Below are positions 8,781 to 16,700 of a DNA stretch of 27,602 bases, one piece after another. The DNA lies in contig VGNW01000004.1 in assembly GCA_016865955.1 (NCBI GenBank), positions 1-27,602 on the forward strand, given 5' to 3'. The stretch's first letter is position 1, and every line of letters begins with the position of its first letter. The DNA is from Chloroflexota bacterium (lineage in GTDB: Bacteria > Chloroflexota > Dehalococcoidia > SZUA-161). The notes beneath the pieces are model-generated. The model did no database searches. It saw nothing but the letters and a program-made list of their open reading frames with translations, and was not told where the DNA came from. Position numbers and translations under genes: made by a program.

Positions 8781-8786
8781 AATGCC

Positions 8787-8815
8787 TTGCTACCTTTTGA
8801 GACCTTGTGTAAAAT
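8787..8815 (+). promoter_or_regulatory. Candidate promoter for galU
   Basis: TTGCTA (8787-8792), a 17-bp gap, then TAAAAT (8810-8815), in the short space after hflX. Transcription would begin only a few bases before the GGGAGG ribosome site, giving a very short leader. Confidence 0.4.
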
Positions 8816-8827
8816 AGCGCGGGAGGC

Positions 8828-9700
8828 ATGATGAAGATTCGCAAAGCGGTGGTCACTGCGGCGGGCTGGGGCACCAGGTTCCTGCCTGCAACCAAGGCGC
8901 AGCCCAAGGAGATGCTGCCGCTGGTCGATAAGCCCATGATTCAATACGTGGTGGAGGAGGCTGTCGCTTCCGGTATTAAGCAAATCATCATCGTTACCGC
9001 CCTCGGCAAACGCGCCATCGAAGATCATTTCGACCGCTCTTTCGAATTGGAATATGCCCTAAAGCAGAAGGGCAGCAGCGAGCTTCTGGAGAAGGTTCAG
9101 CAGACAATGGAGCTTGCCAATATTAGCTATATCCGCCAGAAAGAGCAGCTCGGTCTGGGACATGCTGTTCTGACCGCCAAGGAACTCATCGGCGACGAGC
9201 CGTTCGCCTTGTTCCTCCCCGACGATATCATCGAGTCTAAAATACCTGCCATGAAGCAGATGCTCGGGGTGTACGACCGCTACGGCAGCAGCGTCATTGC
9301 AGTTCAGACCATAGCGCCCGAGGAAAGCAAGGCGTACGGCGTGATAGCGCCCAGGCAGGTGGAGAAGCGTATATATCAGGTATTGAGCCTGGTGGAAAAG
9401 CCCGAGCCTGAAGACGCACCATCGAATCTGGGCATAGTGGGCAGGTACATTCTCACGCCCGAAATATTCGACATGCTGGAGAAAACCACGCCGGGCAAGG
9501 GCGGGGAAATTCAGCTTACCGACGGTCTGAGGCTGCTGTTGAAGAAGCAGAAGATATACGCCTACCAGTTCCAGGGGACCCGCCACGATACAGGCACGCC
9601 GCTGGGTTTCCTGAAGGCATCGGTGGAGTTCGCCCTCAAGCGACCTGACCTCGGCCCCAGGTTCAAAGAATACCTGCAACAGCTCAATCTAAGCAACTGA
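8828..9700 (+). CDS. galU: UTP-glucose-1-phosphate uridylyltransferase
   Basis: Makes UDP-glucose from UTP and glucose 1-phosphate for glycan synthesis. The 290 residues start with KAVVTAAGWGTRFLPATKAQPKEMLPLVDKP, the nucleotide-binding signature with the catalytic Arg and Lys. IKQIIIVTALGKRAIEDHFD, FALFLPDDII, GRYILTPEIFDML and GGEIQLTDGL follow in the standard order. GGGAGG precedes the ATGATG start. UDP-glucose could feed glycosylation of surface or filament proteins, but nothing here shows that directly. Confidence 0.95.
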   Translation: MMKIRKAVVTAAGWGTRFLPATKAQPKEMLPLVDKPMIQYVVEEAVASGIKQIIIVTALGKRAIEDHFDRSFELEYALKQKGSSELLEKVQQTMELANISYIRQKEQLGLGHAVLTAKELIGDEPFALFLPDDIIESKIPAMKQMLGVYDRYGSSVIAVQTIAPEESKAYGVIAPRQVEKRIYQVLSLVEKPEPEDAPSNLGIVGRYILTPEIFDMLEKTTPGKGGEIQLTDGLRLLLKKQKIYAYQFQGTRHDTGTPLGFLKASVEFALKRPDLGPRFKEYLQQLNLSN

Positions 9701-9721
9701 GCTTCCAAATTCCGAGCCCCA

Positions 9722-9755
9722 AGCTGATTGCTAATAGCTGACTGCTTATGGCTGA
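9722..9755. repeat. GCTGA-rich degenerate short repeat, copy 2
   Basis: After galU, GCTGA-like words recur every 10-16 bases (GCTGATTGCTAATAGCTGAC, then TGCTTATGGCTGAC). This is the same style as the runs at 7548-7578 and 23293-23313. Confidence 0.5.
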
Positions 9756-9808
9756 CCGTTTCTTTCCAGATAAGGAAGTATAGTCAAGGAATAGGAATAT
9801 ACGTTATG

Positions 9809-9837
9809 TTGACTTTCAGAGTGAAGTTTCCTAGATT
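9809..9837 (+). promoter_or_regulatory. Candidate promoter and leader hairpin before the small membrane protein gene
   Basis: TTGACT (9809-9814), a 17-bp gap, then TAGATT (9832-9837). The predicted leader holds a 7-bp hairpin formed by AGTACTT (9850-9856) and AAGTACT (9870-9876), and ends in GAGGG before the ATG at 9916. Confidence 0.4.
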
Positions 9838-9915
9838 ATTATCAGGGACAGTACTTCGGTTTTCTATCAAAGTACTAAAGTTTACCGAACAACCTTGGAG
9901 GCATCGAGGGTTAAG

Positions 9916-10254
9916 ATGTTCATAAGGGCAACAAAAGCCAGACAACTGAACGCAGTAAAGTTAGCCAGGGTTTTAACTGTAGTCTGGGTCACGTTATCTC
10001 TGGCTGAGGCCAGCGTCACATACCTCTGTCTGAGAAGCGCTGAAAACATCGAGGGGAATCCCTTCGCCAGAATGCTGCTGTCTCACAACGAGGTACTGTT
10101 CTACGGAGCAAAGCTGCTGGTCACAGCGGCCATCGGATGGGGGCTGTGGTGGCTGGCAACAAGGACGCCTCATATAAAGCTTCTACTGGCATGCCAGATA
10201 TTGCTGGTGGCGATGTTTGCAGGTGTCTTCATAAATAATCTGTTTCATCTCTGA
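9916..10254 (+). CDS. Small three-helix membrane protein, DUF5658-like
   Basis: A 112-residue integral membrane protein of unknown function. The ATG at 9916 is chosen over an upstream TTG because GAGGG lies five bases before it. Three hydrophobic segments can be seen at about residues 17-37, 58-80 and 88-108. Between the first two is GNPFARMLL, which resembles the ExNPxxR-type loop of DUF5658 proteins. Family assignment is by eye and tentative. It stands alone between galU and the convergent archaellum operon, with its own candidate promoter. Confidence 0.6.
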   Translation: MFIRATKARQLNAVKLARVLTVVWVTLSLAEASVTYLCLRSAENIEGNPFARMLLSHNEVLFYGAKLLVTAAIGWGLWWLATRTPHIKLLLACQILLVAMFAGVFINNLFHL

Positions 10255-10291
10255 TCACAGCGCAACAAGGTTTCAGCATGCCTCAACTATT

Positions 10292-10948
10292 CTAGGAAGA
10301 TTCGCTCTGCCCGCCTCTGATTTTCGCCACAATCTTTTTCCCTTCCTCCAGCAAGGAATATATGCTCATATCGCTCAGATCTTCTGAAATAGCTCCAAGC
10401 GTACCCGTTTCATCCTGCTCGCTCCTGAAAACGTCCAGCAGACTATCGGTATCTTTATCTCCGGCTCCTTTTGGTTTTTCTGCCGACGGCTGGTTCGCTG
10501 ATGCGGCATTCTGATTGACTGCCTCAAGCGCCTGCGGCTTGTCTTCGGCTTTCGCTGGTTCTTCGGTAGCCTTATTTGCCGGCTGAGATTCCTCTGTTTT
10601 CGCCGCAACAGTCGCGGCGACAGGGAACTCCTCCGTCTTTTTCTCCGCAACGCCCGGTTCGTTCAATTTCTGCCCGTCGCCCACCTTGTCAATGGCGACT
10701 AATTCAACTTTCTCCTCTTTTCCCTCATTAGCGGCTGTCGCTACAGCAGGCTGCGCCGTTTCACCATCAGCTTGCTGCTCTTTATTTTCCTCTTCCTCGC
10801 AAACAGTTAAGCCGTTATTCTTCCTGTCGAGGAACTCTCCGACAGGGTCTTCCTCGAGAGGTACCAATTCCCTGCCCCCGAAGAAGGACTCCTTGAAGAA
10901 TTGCCAGGGTCGGCTGATTGCCGACCCGATCCATTCTATCATCTTCAT
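10292..10948 (-). CDS. Acidic, low-complexity protein at the end of the archaellum operon
   Basis: A 218-residue protein I do not recognise. The N-terminus is an amphipathic or aromatic stretch (MIEWIGSAISRPWQFFKESFFGG). Residues about 45-160 are rich in Glu, Ala, Lys, Pro and Gln and look disordered. A more ordered C-terminal segment (about 165-212) holds DSLLDVFRSEQ and SIYSLLEEGKKIVAKIR. No signal peptide or clear membrane span is visible. Its ATG lies 12 bp after the arlJ stop, with GGGAGG upstream, so it is almost certainly the last gene of the operon. Its place suggests a cytoplasmic accessory or tethering role, which is inference only. ArlK, the peptidase often found here in archaea, is absent. 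Confidence 0.7.
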   Translation of the reverse strand: MKMIEWIGSAISRPWQFFKESFFGGRELVPLEEDPVGEFLDRKNNGLTVCEEEENKEQQADGETAQPAVATAANEGKEEKVELVAIDKVGDGQKLNEPGVAEKKTEEFPVAATVAAKTEESQPANKATEEPAKAEDKPQALEAVNQNAASANQPSAEKPKGAGDKDTDSLLDVFRSEQDETGTLGAISEDLSDMSIYSLLEEGKKIVAKIRGGQSESS

Positions 10949-10960
10949 TCTATACCTCCC

Positions 10961-12463
10961 TTAACTCACAGCGGGTATCGAGGAAAATATCTTACTCGCC
11001 GCTATAGGAACAAATACCAATGCTGCGCCCGATAGGCTCAGGGTTACGCCCAGATAGACGAAAAGCTTGAATCTGTTGCCGCCGTCAGCAGCCTTGATAG
11101 CAAAGGCATTAGCGCCAGCCATGACCAGGATGACAGGTAATACAAGGGTGCCGAGTATGTGGACGTTCTCAAAACTGAAGCCAAAAACATCCAGCACCCC
11201 CGAAGGGGCACCTTCAACTGCCTGCGTATAGACGCCTTCGACTGTTTTCGAGAAGATATTTAATACCTGTACCACAAATAACAGTAAGGCAACAAGGGCA
11301 GCGTGCATTCCCAGCACCAGCAGTACGAATGACGAAGATACCTGCCCTCTCTTGGCACGGAGAAAATCCAGACTCATCGCAATCAAAGAAGAGCGACCCC
11401 CGACCTCCTCGGGGTCGCCTCCCAGCCTAGTGGCATCATGGAACATCTTCACGCTCCGGTATATCGTTTCGCTCCCCGTCTCCACTGAAAAGCGCTGCCA
11501 GCAAAGCTCGGGCCTGAGTCTCGAAATCAGTCTGCTGCGCAGACGCTTCACATCGCCGGATAGATTTGCCGTTGATCTGAGGTCCAGCCTGTCCAATGCG
11601 TTAGATACCGTAATCCCGATCGCAGAGGCAACATTGCCCAGCGACCTCAAAAATGTGCTGATATCCGTATCCTTCTTGGTGACCTGGCGGTCGAAGATGA
11701 GGCCGGCTACGCCAACAGGGAGCATTAATACCCCCGCTACCATAAGCCCCCATCCCAGCCCCGCTCCTATTAGCACTAAAACAAAGAAAGCGGCTACAGC
11801 TATGGGAAGCAAAATGCCCGCAAGCTGACGCGCCCTGCGGTGAGCAGGACAGTACAAAGACTGGTTATGAACCCGCACCTCCTTGGGCGAGACCCTGTAA
11901 ATAGCCCACGCCCCCAGAATCGAAACCATTATAGTTACTCCTACCAGAGCTACAGTAATACCTATGGCTACAGGGTATATAAGCATAGAGATAGCAGCCA
12001 CCATGACAATCAAGGCTGCCGAAACAATAAGGGCGGCGTATGCCTCCGTCCACTTCCTCAGCGATTCCACCCCGCGTTCGTACTCGTTCTTGAACGCCTC
12101 AGCCTGGATTTTCGCTTCCTGCGCCAGGAATTCAGATTCGGGTTCACCGGAGCCCAGCGAGCTGGACAGGCGCAGCAAAAGACTTTTCACCGATTCCTCT
12201 TTTGCCGATTCTCCTACAATGCGACATGCCACAGCGTAGTCATATCGCATCTGCTTGCACAGCAGATTGATTTCGGCGAAATAACGTGATGAACTGCACG
12301 GCAGTTGAGCGGCAAACTCGAATATCTGGCTGCGCGGCAGCCCTGCAGCAGCTATAGAGGACATATACGATAGCTGGTAGAACAGGTCATATCCCAGGTA
12401 ATCGCCATTAATATTAGAAGATTCTTTCCTGCTGCGCTTTGGCCAGAACTTTGAGAAGTTCAT
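10961..12463 (-). CDS. arlJ: Archaellum platform protein ArlJ (FlaJ)-like
   Basis: Polytopic membrane protein of the T2SF/TadC superfamily, expected to form the membrane platform on which ArlI works. The 500 residues have a soluble N-terminus (DYLGYDLFYQLSYMSSIAAAGLPRSQIFEFAA). Hydrophobic clusters follow at about 147-195 and 215-260, then a second cytoplasmic domain with KKDTDISTFLRSLGNVASAIG, and further membrane segments in the last 130 residues. Duplicated cytoplasmic halves and seven or more spans fit ArlJ. The reading frame starts 50 bp before the arlI stop, so the two overlap substantially. GGAG is 12 bp from the ATG, a long spacing, and a slightly later start is possible. Confidence 0.88.
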   Translation of the reverse strand: MNFSKFWPKRSRKESSNINGDYLGYDLFYQLSYMSSIAAAGLPRSQIFEFAAQLPCSSSRYFAEINLLCKQMRYDYAVACRIVGESAKEESVKSLLLRLSSSLGSGEPESEFLAQEAKIQAEAFKNEYERGVESLRKWTEAYAALIVSAALIVMVAAISMLIYPVAIGITVALVGVTIMVSILGAWAIYRVSPKEVRVHNQSLYCPAHRRARQLAGILLPIAVAAFFVLVLIGAGLGWGLMVAGVLMLPVGVAGLIFDRQVTKKDTDISTFLRSLGNVASAIGITVSNALDRLDLRSTANLSGDVKRLRSRLISRLRPELCWQRFSVETGSETIYRSVKMFHDATRLGGDPEEVGGRSSLIAMSLDFLRAKRGQVSSSFVLLVLGMHAALVALLLFVVQVLNIFSKTVEGVYTQAVEGAPSGVLDVFGFSFENVHILGTLVLPVILVMAGANAFAIKAADGGNRFKLFVYLGVTLSLSGAALVFVPIAASKIFSSIPAVS

Positions 12464-14165
12464 AAAAATCGCGCACTCCTTTTTCCTTATGCAGTTTTTC
12501 CAGAATCCTTGCCCTGCGCTCCACCAAGCTGTAAATCTGCCATTTCTTGTCCGGAGGATAGCCTCGTTTGATGGCTATCTTGTCCTCCAGTAAATAGCTG
12601 TTCCTTCTGCCCACGAACTCAAAGGTATCTGTTGCAGGGTTCCAGCGAAACACCTCTACATAGGAGAAGATATTTGATACCGGGTCATAACCGACTATTT
12701 CACTGATGCTCGTCGCCCTACGACCTGCCTTCCCGTTAGGCAGCTTCACAGCGTTCTGGCATACCACTACATTCAAATTGTCCATGTATGTCTTCGGGAC
12801 ATTAATTGGATGGCCCGTAAGTCGCTGAATCAGCTTCTCCACATTCGAGGCATGGAACGTGCTCATCACCTCATGGCCGGTCTGCATGGCGCCAAAGGCG
12901 ATATTGCCCTCCTCGCCTCTAATCTCACCGACGATTATCACGTTGGGGCGCTGTCTCAGGGCAGCCTTCAACAGGTCGAACATGGTTACCTGAGCCCCCT
13001 TCTCCCCCTGCCCCGGTGCTCTGGACACCTCACGCAGCCAGTTGCCATGAGGCACCTGAAGCTCCGGCGTGTCTTCAATACTGACAATCTTGTGGCTCAG
13101 CGGTATAAACGTGGTGATGGCATTCAACAGCGTGGTTTTACCTGAGGCAGTTTCACCGACCACAAACAGGTTCATGCCGTCCTCTATTACAACGGAAAGA
13201 TAAGCCGCCATCTCATAACTTATGCTGCCGAACTCGACGAGTTCCAGAATGCTCAGCGGCGTATCGGAGAATTTCCTGATGGTGAAGTTGCTGCCGCGCC
13301 GGGAGACCTCTCTGCCGAAGACTATGTTTATACGAGAGCCGTCGGGAAGCGTGGCGTCGACTATAGGATTACGCAGCGTGACCGGCCTTTTTATCTGCTC
13401 GGACAATCGGAGCACGAAATCGTCCAGGTCGTCGTGCGTCTCAAAGGTTATCGCCGACCTGAGACCTTTGAAAATCTTGTGCTCCAGAAATATGGGGCCC
13501 AGCCCGCTGCAACTGATGTCCTCTATATTAGGGTCACGAATCATCGTATCTATAGTACCCATGCCCACCTTATCTCTGATGACTACATATTTCAGGGCAT
13601 CGAACTGCTCCGGGGTGACCTGTACCTTGGTTTTGTTGCTCTTGCCGTTGCTTTCGCCTCCTTTGGCAACTTTGACGCTGGACGATGATTGGCTGGTGCC
13701 GTTTTTCTGCACAATGCACACCTTATCCAGCATCTTCAGAATGGCTTCCTTCCTTTCCGCATCGGATTCCGCTTCTTTAAGGCTTCCCGCAACATCGACC
13801 AGCCCACTTTCCACCTCTGACAGCACCTTGGTCAAATCCATAGTCAGGCTCGGCTCAATCGGGATATAGTAGGGTCTTCCCCCTCCCGGCTCCGAATAAA
13901 CATGAATGAATAGATTTTCCGAAACGGGATAAATGATGTTTTTCTGTGGTAAATCTGACTGCGCCCGCGTGAGCTTGAGACAATACTGCGGTGCGCCGAC
14001 CTTGTCGATAGGAATCATGCGTAAATAGTTCAGCAGATGCTTGCTTTGCTTGCAAGCCTCCTGCATGGGCTCGGGCAGCAATTTGAGGAGTTCCTCTTCA
14101 GCCATACTGGTCTGAGAGGACTCCCCTTCTCCCTGATTCAGAAAGGGCAGTACTATCTTGGGCAT
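12414..14165 (-). CDS. arlI: Archaellum motor ATPase ArlI (FlaI)-like
   Basis: Secretion/motility ATPase of the GspE/TadA superfamily, archaeal FlaI branch. It would drive filament assembly and rotation by ATP hydrolysis. The 583 residues include an N-terminal domain, a Ser/Lys/Gly-rich linker (about 155-182), then the core. SRRGSNFTIRKFS precedes Walker A GETASGKTT (337-345). IVSIEDTPELQVPH is the Asp box, VIIVGEIRGEE (Walker B) is near 409, and STFHASNVEKLIQRL is the His box. RNPIVDATLPDGSRINIVFG is also characteristic. It lies 11 bp after arlH. TadA is the nearest alternative, but the partnership with arlH and the archaellins decides against it. Confidence 0.93.
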   Translation of the reverse strand: MPKIVLPFLNQGEGESSQTSMAEEELLKLLPEPMQEACKQSKHLLNYLRMIPIDKVGAPQYCLKLTRAQSDLPQKNIIYPVSENLFIHVYSEPGGGRPYYIPIEPSLTMDLTKVLSEVESGLVDVAGSLKEAESDAERKEAILKMLDKVCIVQKNGTSQSSSSVKVAKGGESNGKSNKTKVQVTPEQFDALKYVVIRDKVGMGTIDTMIRDPNIEDISCSGLGPIFLEHKIFKGLRSAITFETHDDLDDFVLRLSEQIKRPVTLRNPIVDATLPDGSRINIVFGREVSRRGSNFTIRKFSDTPLSILELVEFGSISYEMAAYLSVVIEDGMNLFVVGETASGKTTLLNAITTFIPLSHKIVSIEDTPELQVPHGNWLREVSRAPGQGEKGAQVTMFDLLKAALRQRPNVIIVGEIRGEEGNIAFGAMQTGHEVMSTFHASNVEKLIQRLTGHPINVPKTYMDNLNVVVCQNAVKLPNGKAGRRATSISEIVGYDPVSNIFSYVEVFRWNPATDTFEFVGRRNSYLLEDKIAIKRGYPPDKKWQIYSLVERRARILEKLHKEKGVRDFYELLKVLAKAQQERIF

Positions 14166-14176
14166 GGCAATCCCTA

Positions 14177-14887
14177 CTAAGCTCTAGCCTTGGAATAGGG
14201 TATAACTCTGATACCCCAGTTCGGTTCGACATCGAAAGAAATGATATTGCCCGTGTTCATCTCAGCACCGCGTACCTTAGCCACCTCAAGTATCTTCATC
14301 ATCTTGCTTCCCATAGTTTCGATGCGCAGTCTGAGATGGGCGTCGCACATCGACCCCAGTCTGACCATAACGTTCTCGTCAAAGGCATAGGAGTGGGCTA
14401 CGCAAATGACCCCCATCCCCCTGCCGGTAAGCGCTTTGCACTCCTCGAAGAAAGAGAGAACCTGTTCTATAGTGGCATGAGTCACATAGTACGTAAGGGA
14501 ATCTATCACTGCCAGGTCTACGCCCTTGCCGGCACAACTGGTCAGCAGAGGCAGCAGCCCTGTATGCAGGCACCGCCTCGTCTTCTTGGTATCGATAGGG
14601 TATATCCACAGTTTAGAAAGGAGAAAATAGTCCGTTATATCCAGATTAAGGCTCTGCATCTGAGTGACAAAGCTCTTCACCGTATTCTCCGTGGTGAAGA
14701 CAACAGCACTGCACCCTTTCTTAAGAGAACCCCAGAGCATCTGCTGTGTAAGTACGGATTTGCCCGAATCCGGTTGTCCTTCTACCAGACTCAGCGTGCC
14801 CAGCGGTATGCCGCCGCCTATCTTCTTGTCCAGCTCATCGTTGCCGGTAGATATTATCTTGAAATCATTGCCTGCGCCTGTCTTCAT
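14177..14887 (-). CDS. arlH: Archaellum regulatory ATPase ArlH (FlaH)-like
   Basis: RecA/KaiC-fold ATP-binding protein that in archaea docks on ArlI inside the cytoplasmic ring. At 236 residues it has the usual ArlH length. GGGIPLGTLSLVEGQPDSGKSV includes Walker A (37-45). FTTENT carries a Glu near 67, and VDLAVIDSLT carries the Walker B Asp129. CVAHS and the segment around KILEVAKVRGAEMNTGN are typical of the family. KaiC and circadian proteins share the fold, but a single domain next to arlI marks ArlH. AGGAGG precedes the ATG. Confidence 0.92.
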   Translation of the reverse strand: MKTGAGNDFKIISTGNDELDKKIGGGIPLGTLSLVEGQPDSGKSVLTQQMLWGSLKKGCSAVVFTTENTVKSFVTQMQSLNLDITDYFLLSKLWIYPIDTKKTRRCLHTGLLPLLTSCAGKGVDLAVIDSLTYYVTHATIEQVLSFFEECKALTGRGMGVICVAHSYAFDENVMVRLGSMCDAHLRLRIETMGSKMMKILEVAKVRGAEMNTGNIISFDVEPNWGIRVIPYSKARA

Positions 14888-14905
14888 CTTAATCCTCCTG
14901 ACCTT

Positions 14906-15430
14906 CTAGCCTTGAAATTGCGCCGATGTATTTACACCGTTAAAAGTCGAAATCGATACCAGATTCGTAGTCCCGTTGCCCGTCTGCGGAGACAGTTTGA
15001 GCTTGAGCTGCGCTACCTCCCCCTGATTCAATATGCCGGGCTCGTAGACTTCGCCCTGAGTCATGCCCTGGTCGGAATATATCGTGTTTACCGTCCATTC
15101 GTTATCTCCCGGATCGCTGTTGTCCGTATGTGCAAGTCTCCTTATGTAATAGTCACCGTTTGCATCGTAATACTGCACCAGCACATCCCAGTCAGCGAAC
15201 TGGGCAAGACGCACCTCGCCGCTGTTATGAACTGCAACTTCAACATTGGCTCCCTGTTTTTGTGCGTCCAGTATTGAGATATCGGTCCTGTTGACCTCCT
15301 GAGTTGTCTGCGCCATCTGTTTCAATGACTGCGACACAGAATCAAATGACGAGAAAGCGGCCTGTGACCAAGTCAAAGCCGCTATTATCATCAAAGCTAT
15401 AACAAATAGAGCGACTATTGCATTGCTCAT
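14906..15430 (-). CDS. arlF: Archaellum stator-type protein, ArlF/ArlG-like (probable ArlF)
   Basis: A 174-residue protein with one N-terminal membrane helix (IVALFVIALMIIAALTW) and no cleavable prepilin motif. A polar helix follows, then a beta-rich domain with VEVAVHNSGEVRLAQFADWDVLVQYY. That xxVxNxG pattern recurs in the extracytoplasmic domains of ArlF and ArlG, which in archaea form the periplasmic stator that binds the cell envelope. Its place directly before arlH matches the G-F-H-I-J order seen in crenarchaeal loci. Which of the two paralogous stator genes is F or G is uncertain from sequence alone. Confidence 0.65.
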   Translation of the reverse strand: MSNAIVALFVIALMIIAALTWSQAAFSSFDSVSQSLKQMAQTTQEVNRTDISILDAQKQGANVEVAVHNSGEVRLAQFADWDVLVQYYDANGDYYIRRLAHTDNSDPGDNEWTVNTIYSDQGMTQGEVYEPGILNQGEVAQLKLKLSPQTGNGTTNLVSISTFNGVNTSAQFQG

Positions 15431-15435
15431 TGTTC

Positions 15436-15951
15436 CTACATACTGAAATAGTATTCGTCAGAGACCCCGTTGGGGATAAGGACCTTGATACGGTACTCCC
15501 CGGATGAAAGAGCGCTCTCATAGCTAATCTCAATCCTTGTGGTGGTCGCTATGCCCCACTCCGTGCCATTCTCTATTTCATAATCCCACTGGGGATATTC
15601 ACCAATGGCATAGTAGTTATGGGGAATCCACGCCCATACTGTCTGGTCGCCATTAAGGAAAACATCGCAGCGTTTGACATCTACTACCTCTTCAGTGCCT
15701 ATGTTCTTCACCCATACGAAAACATCGAAGTATCCGTTGGAATTCGTATCCTGCCAGACGCCGTTACTGTCCAGCTCTCCGGTGGCATGTATTATGTCAA
15801 TCTGGCTCTTTATCCGCTCGTTCATCCGCGCCGAAACGCTGCTCAATGCCCCGCTTGAGCTGGTGATAGCCGGATACACAGCGTTAATCACCAGGGTCAC
15901 GCAAATTACTGCTGCAACCACAAGCAAAATGGTGCTCAGCACCTTATCCAT
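15436..15951 (-). CDS. arlG: Archaellum stator-type protein, ArlF/ArlG-like (probable ArlG)
   Basis: A 171-residue protein with an N-terminal membrane helix (STILLVVAAVICVTLVINAVYP). A helical stretch with RMNERIKSQIDIIHATGEL follows, then a beta domain with FDVFVWVKNIGTEEV and CDVFLNGD. In archaeal ArlG proteins a similar helix-plus-(V/I)KNTG layout precedes the filament-like beta domain. The gene starts 3 bp after the ArlC/D/E-like gene ends, and its own stop is 5 bp before the next start, so translation is likely coupled. The F versus G label could be the other way round. Confidence 0.62.
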   Translation of the reverse strand: MDKVLSTILLVVAAVICVTLVINAVYPAITSSSGALSSVSARMNERIKSQIDIIHATGELDSNGVWQDTNSNGYFDVFVWVKNIGTEEVVDVKRCDVFLNGDQTVWAWIPHNYYAIGEYPQWDYEIENGTEWGIATTTRIEISYESALSSGEYRIKVLIPNGVSDEYYFSM

Positions 15952-15954
15952 CGT

Positions 15955-16602
15955 CTACCCGCCTTTTTTATAGAACTGACCTTTTTCAAGGAGCATTGAC
16001 AGCACAACCGACTCAAGAGCGCCGGTTCGATAACGGAGAAGGCTATCGAGCTCAATCAGCAACTGCATGCTGACCGACGCCGGCACATCCTCAGATTCAT
16101 CCCTGTCGCTATTGGCATACAAATCTGCAAGCAACAGAATTGCCTGCTTCAGACGTGGCGGCAGGTTGCCTGTTATATCGTAAATTTCAACCAGCTTGGT
16201 TATCTGCTCTTTGCTTACGGTTGCGGCAGCCCGGGATAACCATTGTGACAACACAGATACCGTAAGCAAGTCCACCCGGCCCTCGCTGTCAGTTTTAGCG
16301 CCCGCGATACCGGTTTCAGGAACACGCCCCACATCGCGTGCTGAAGCCTCAATCTTCTCAGCAGCCGGGCTAACAGTCTCCGGAGCCTCCGGCTCAGCCG
16401 TTTTAGGAGCCCCGCGCACAACCTTGACCACATTATTCTCCGGCTGAGCAGATGAGGGAACAGTGTTCGCCCAGGGCGGAGCAGAGGACGCCTGTATACC
16501 ACCGGTGGCAAGTTGCTCCTTGATATCCAGGAGGACTGCCCTTATCTGATTCTTCAGCACCTTAAACTCTTCTTCCAGATTCTTAATTTTTTGCTCTTCC
16601 AT
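15955..16602 (-). CDS. ArlC/D/E-like archaellum cytoplasmic protein
   Basis: A 215-residue soluble protein. Residues 1-32 form a coiled coil (KIKNLEEEFKVLKNQIRAVLLDIKEQL). About 33-105 is a Pro/Ala/Glu-rich linker. From about 108 comes a helical domain containing LLTVSVLSQWLSRAAATVS, then KLVEIYDITGNLPPRLKQAI. The last part resembles the archaeal FlaE domain, where a (W)L...G...YY..IGW(I)S..V...L pattern links the motor to the chemotaxis adaptor CheF. The coiled coil resembles FlaC/FlaD. It is therefore probably a single fused ArlC/D/E equivalent, placed between the archaellins and the stator genes as expected. Divergence is high, so the homology call rests on layout plus motif. Confidence 0.62.
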   Translation of the reverse strand: MEEQKIKNLEEEFKVLKNQIRAVLLDIKEQLATGGIQASSAPPWANTVPSSAQPENNVVKVVRGAPKTAEPEAPETVSPAAEKIEASARDVGRVPETGIAGAKTDSEGRVDLLTVSVLSQWLSRAAATVSKEQITKLVEIYDITGNLPPRLKQAILLLADLYANSDRDESEDVPASVSMQLLIELDSLLRYRTGALESVVLSMLLEKGQFYKKGG

Positions 16603-16628
16603 GCTGCCACCCTCTTTAATTTACCATT

Positions 16629-16675
16629 GAGGTCGCTGACGGGGCGGGGGTCGCCGCCCCCTTGTCAGCGACCTC
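16629..16675 (-). terminator. Strong two-part hairpin between the archaellins and the rest of the operon
   Basis: Perfect 12-bp outer arms, GAGGTCGCTGAC (16629-16640) and GTCAGCGACCTC (16664-16675), enclose a 7-bp inner stem (GGGGCGG at 16641-16647 with CCGCCCC at 16654-16660). On the transcribed minus strand no U-run follows directly, so it may act as a partial terminator, processing site or RNA stabiliser for the archaellin message rather than a full stop. Confidence 0.6.
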
Positions 16676-16700
16676 TTAACATTTTTCGCCCACTCCTGTA

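Noticed and set aside
10961..14165. A Tad pilus (TadA/TadC) system instead of an archaellum
   Set aside because: ArlH, archaellin-type signal peptides and ArlF/G-like stator proteins are present, and TadB, TadZ, RcpA and RcpC are absent.
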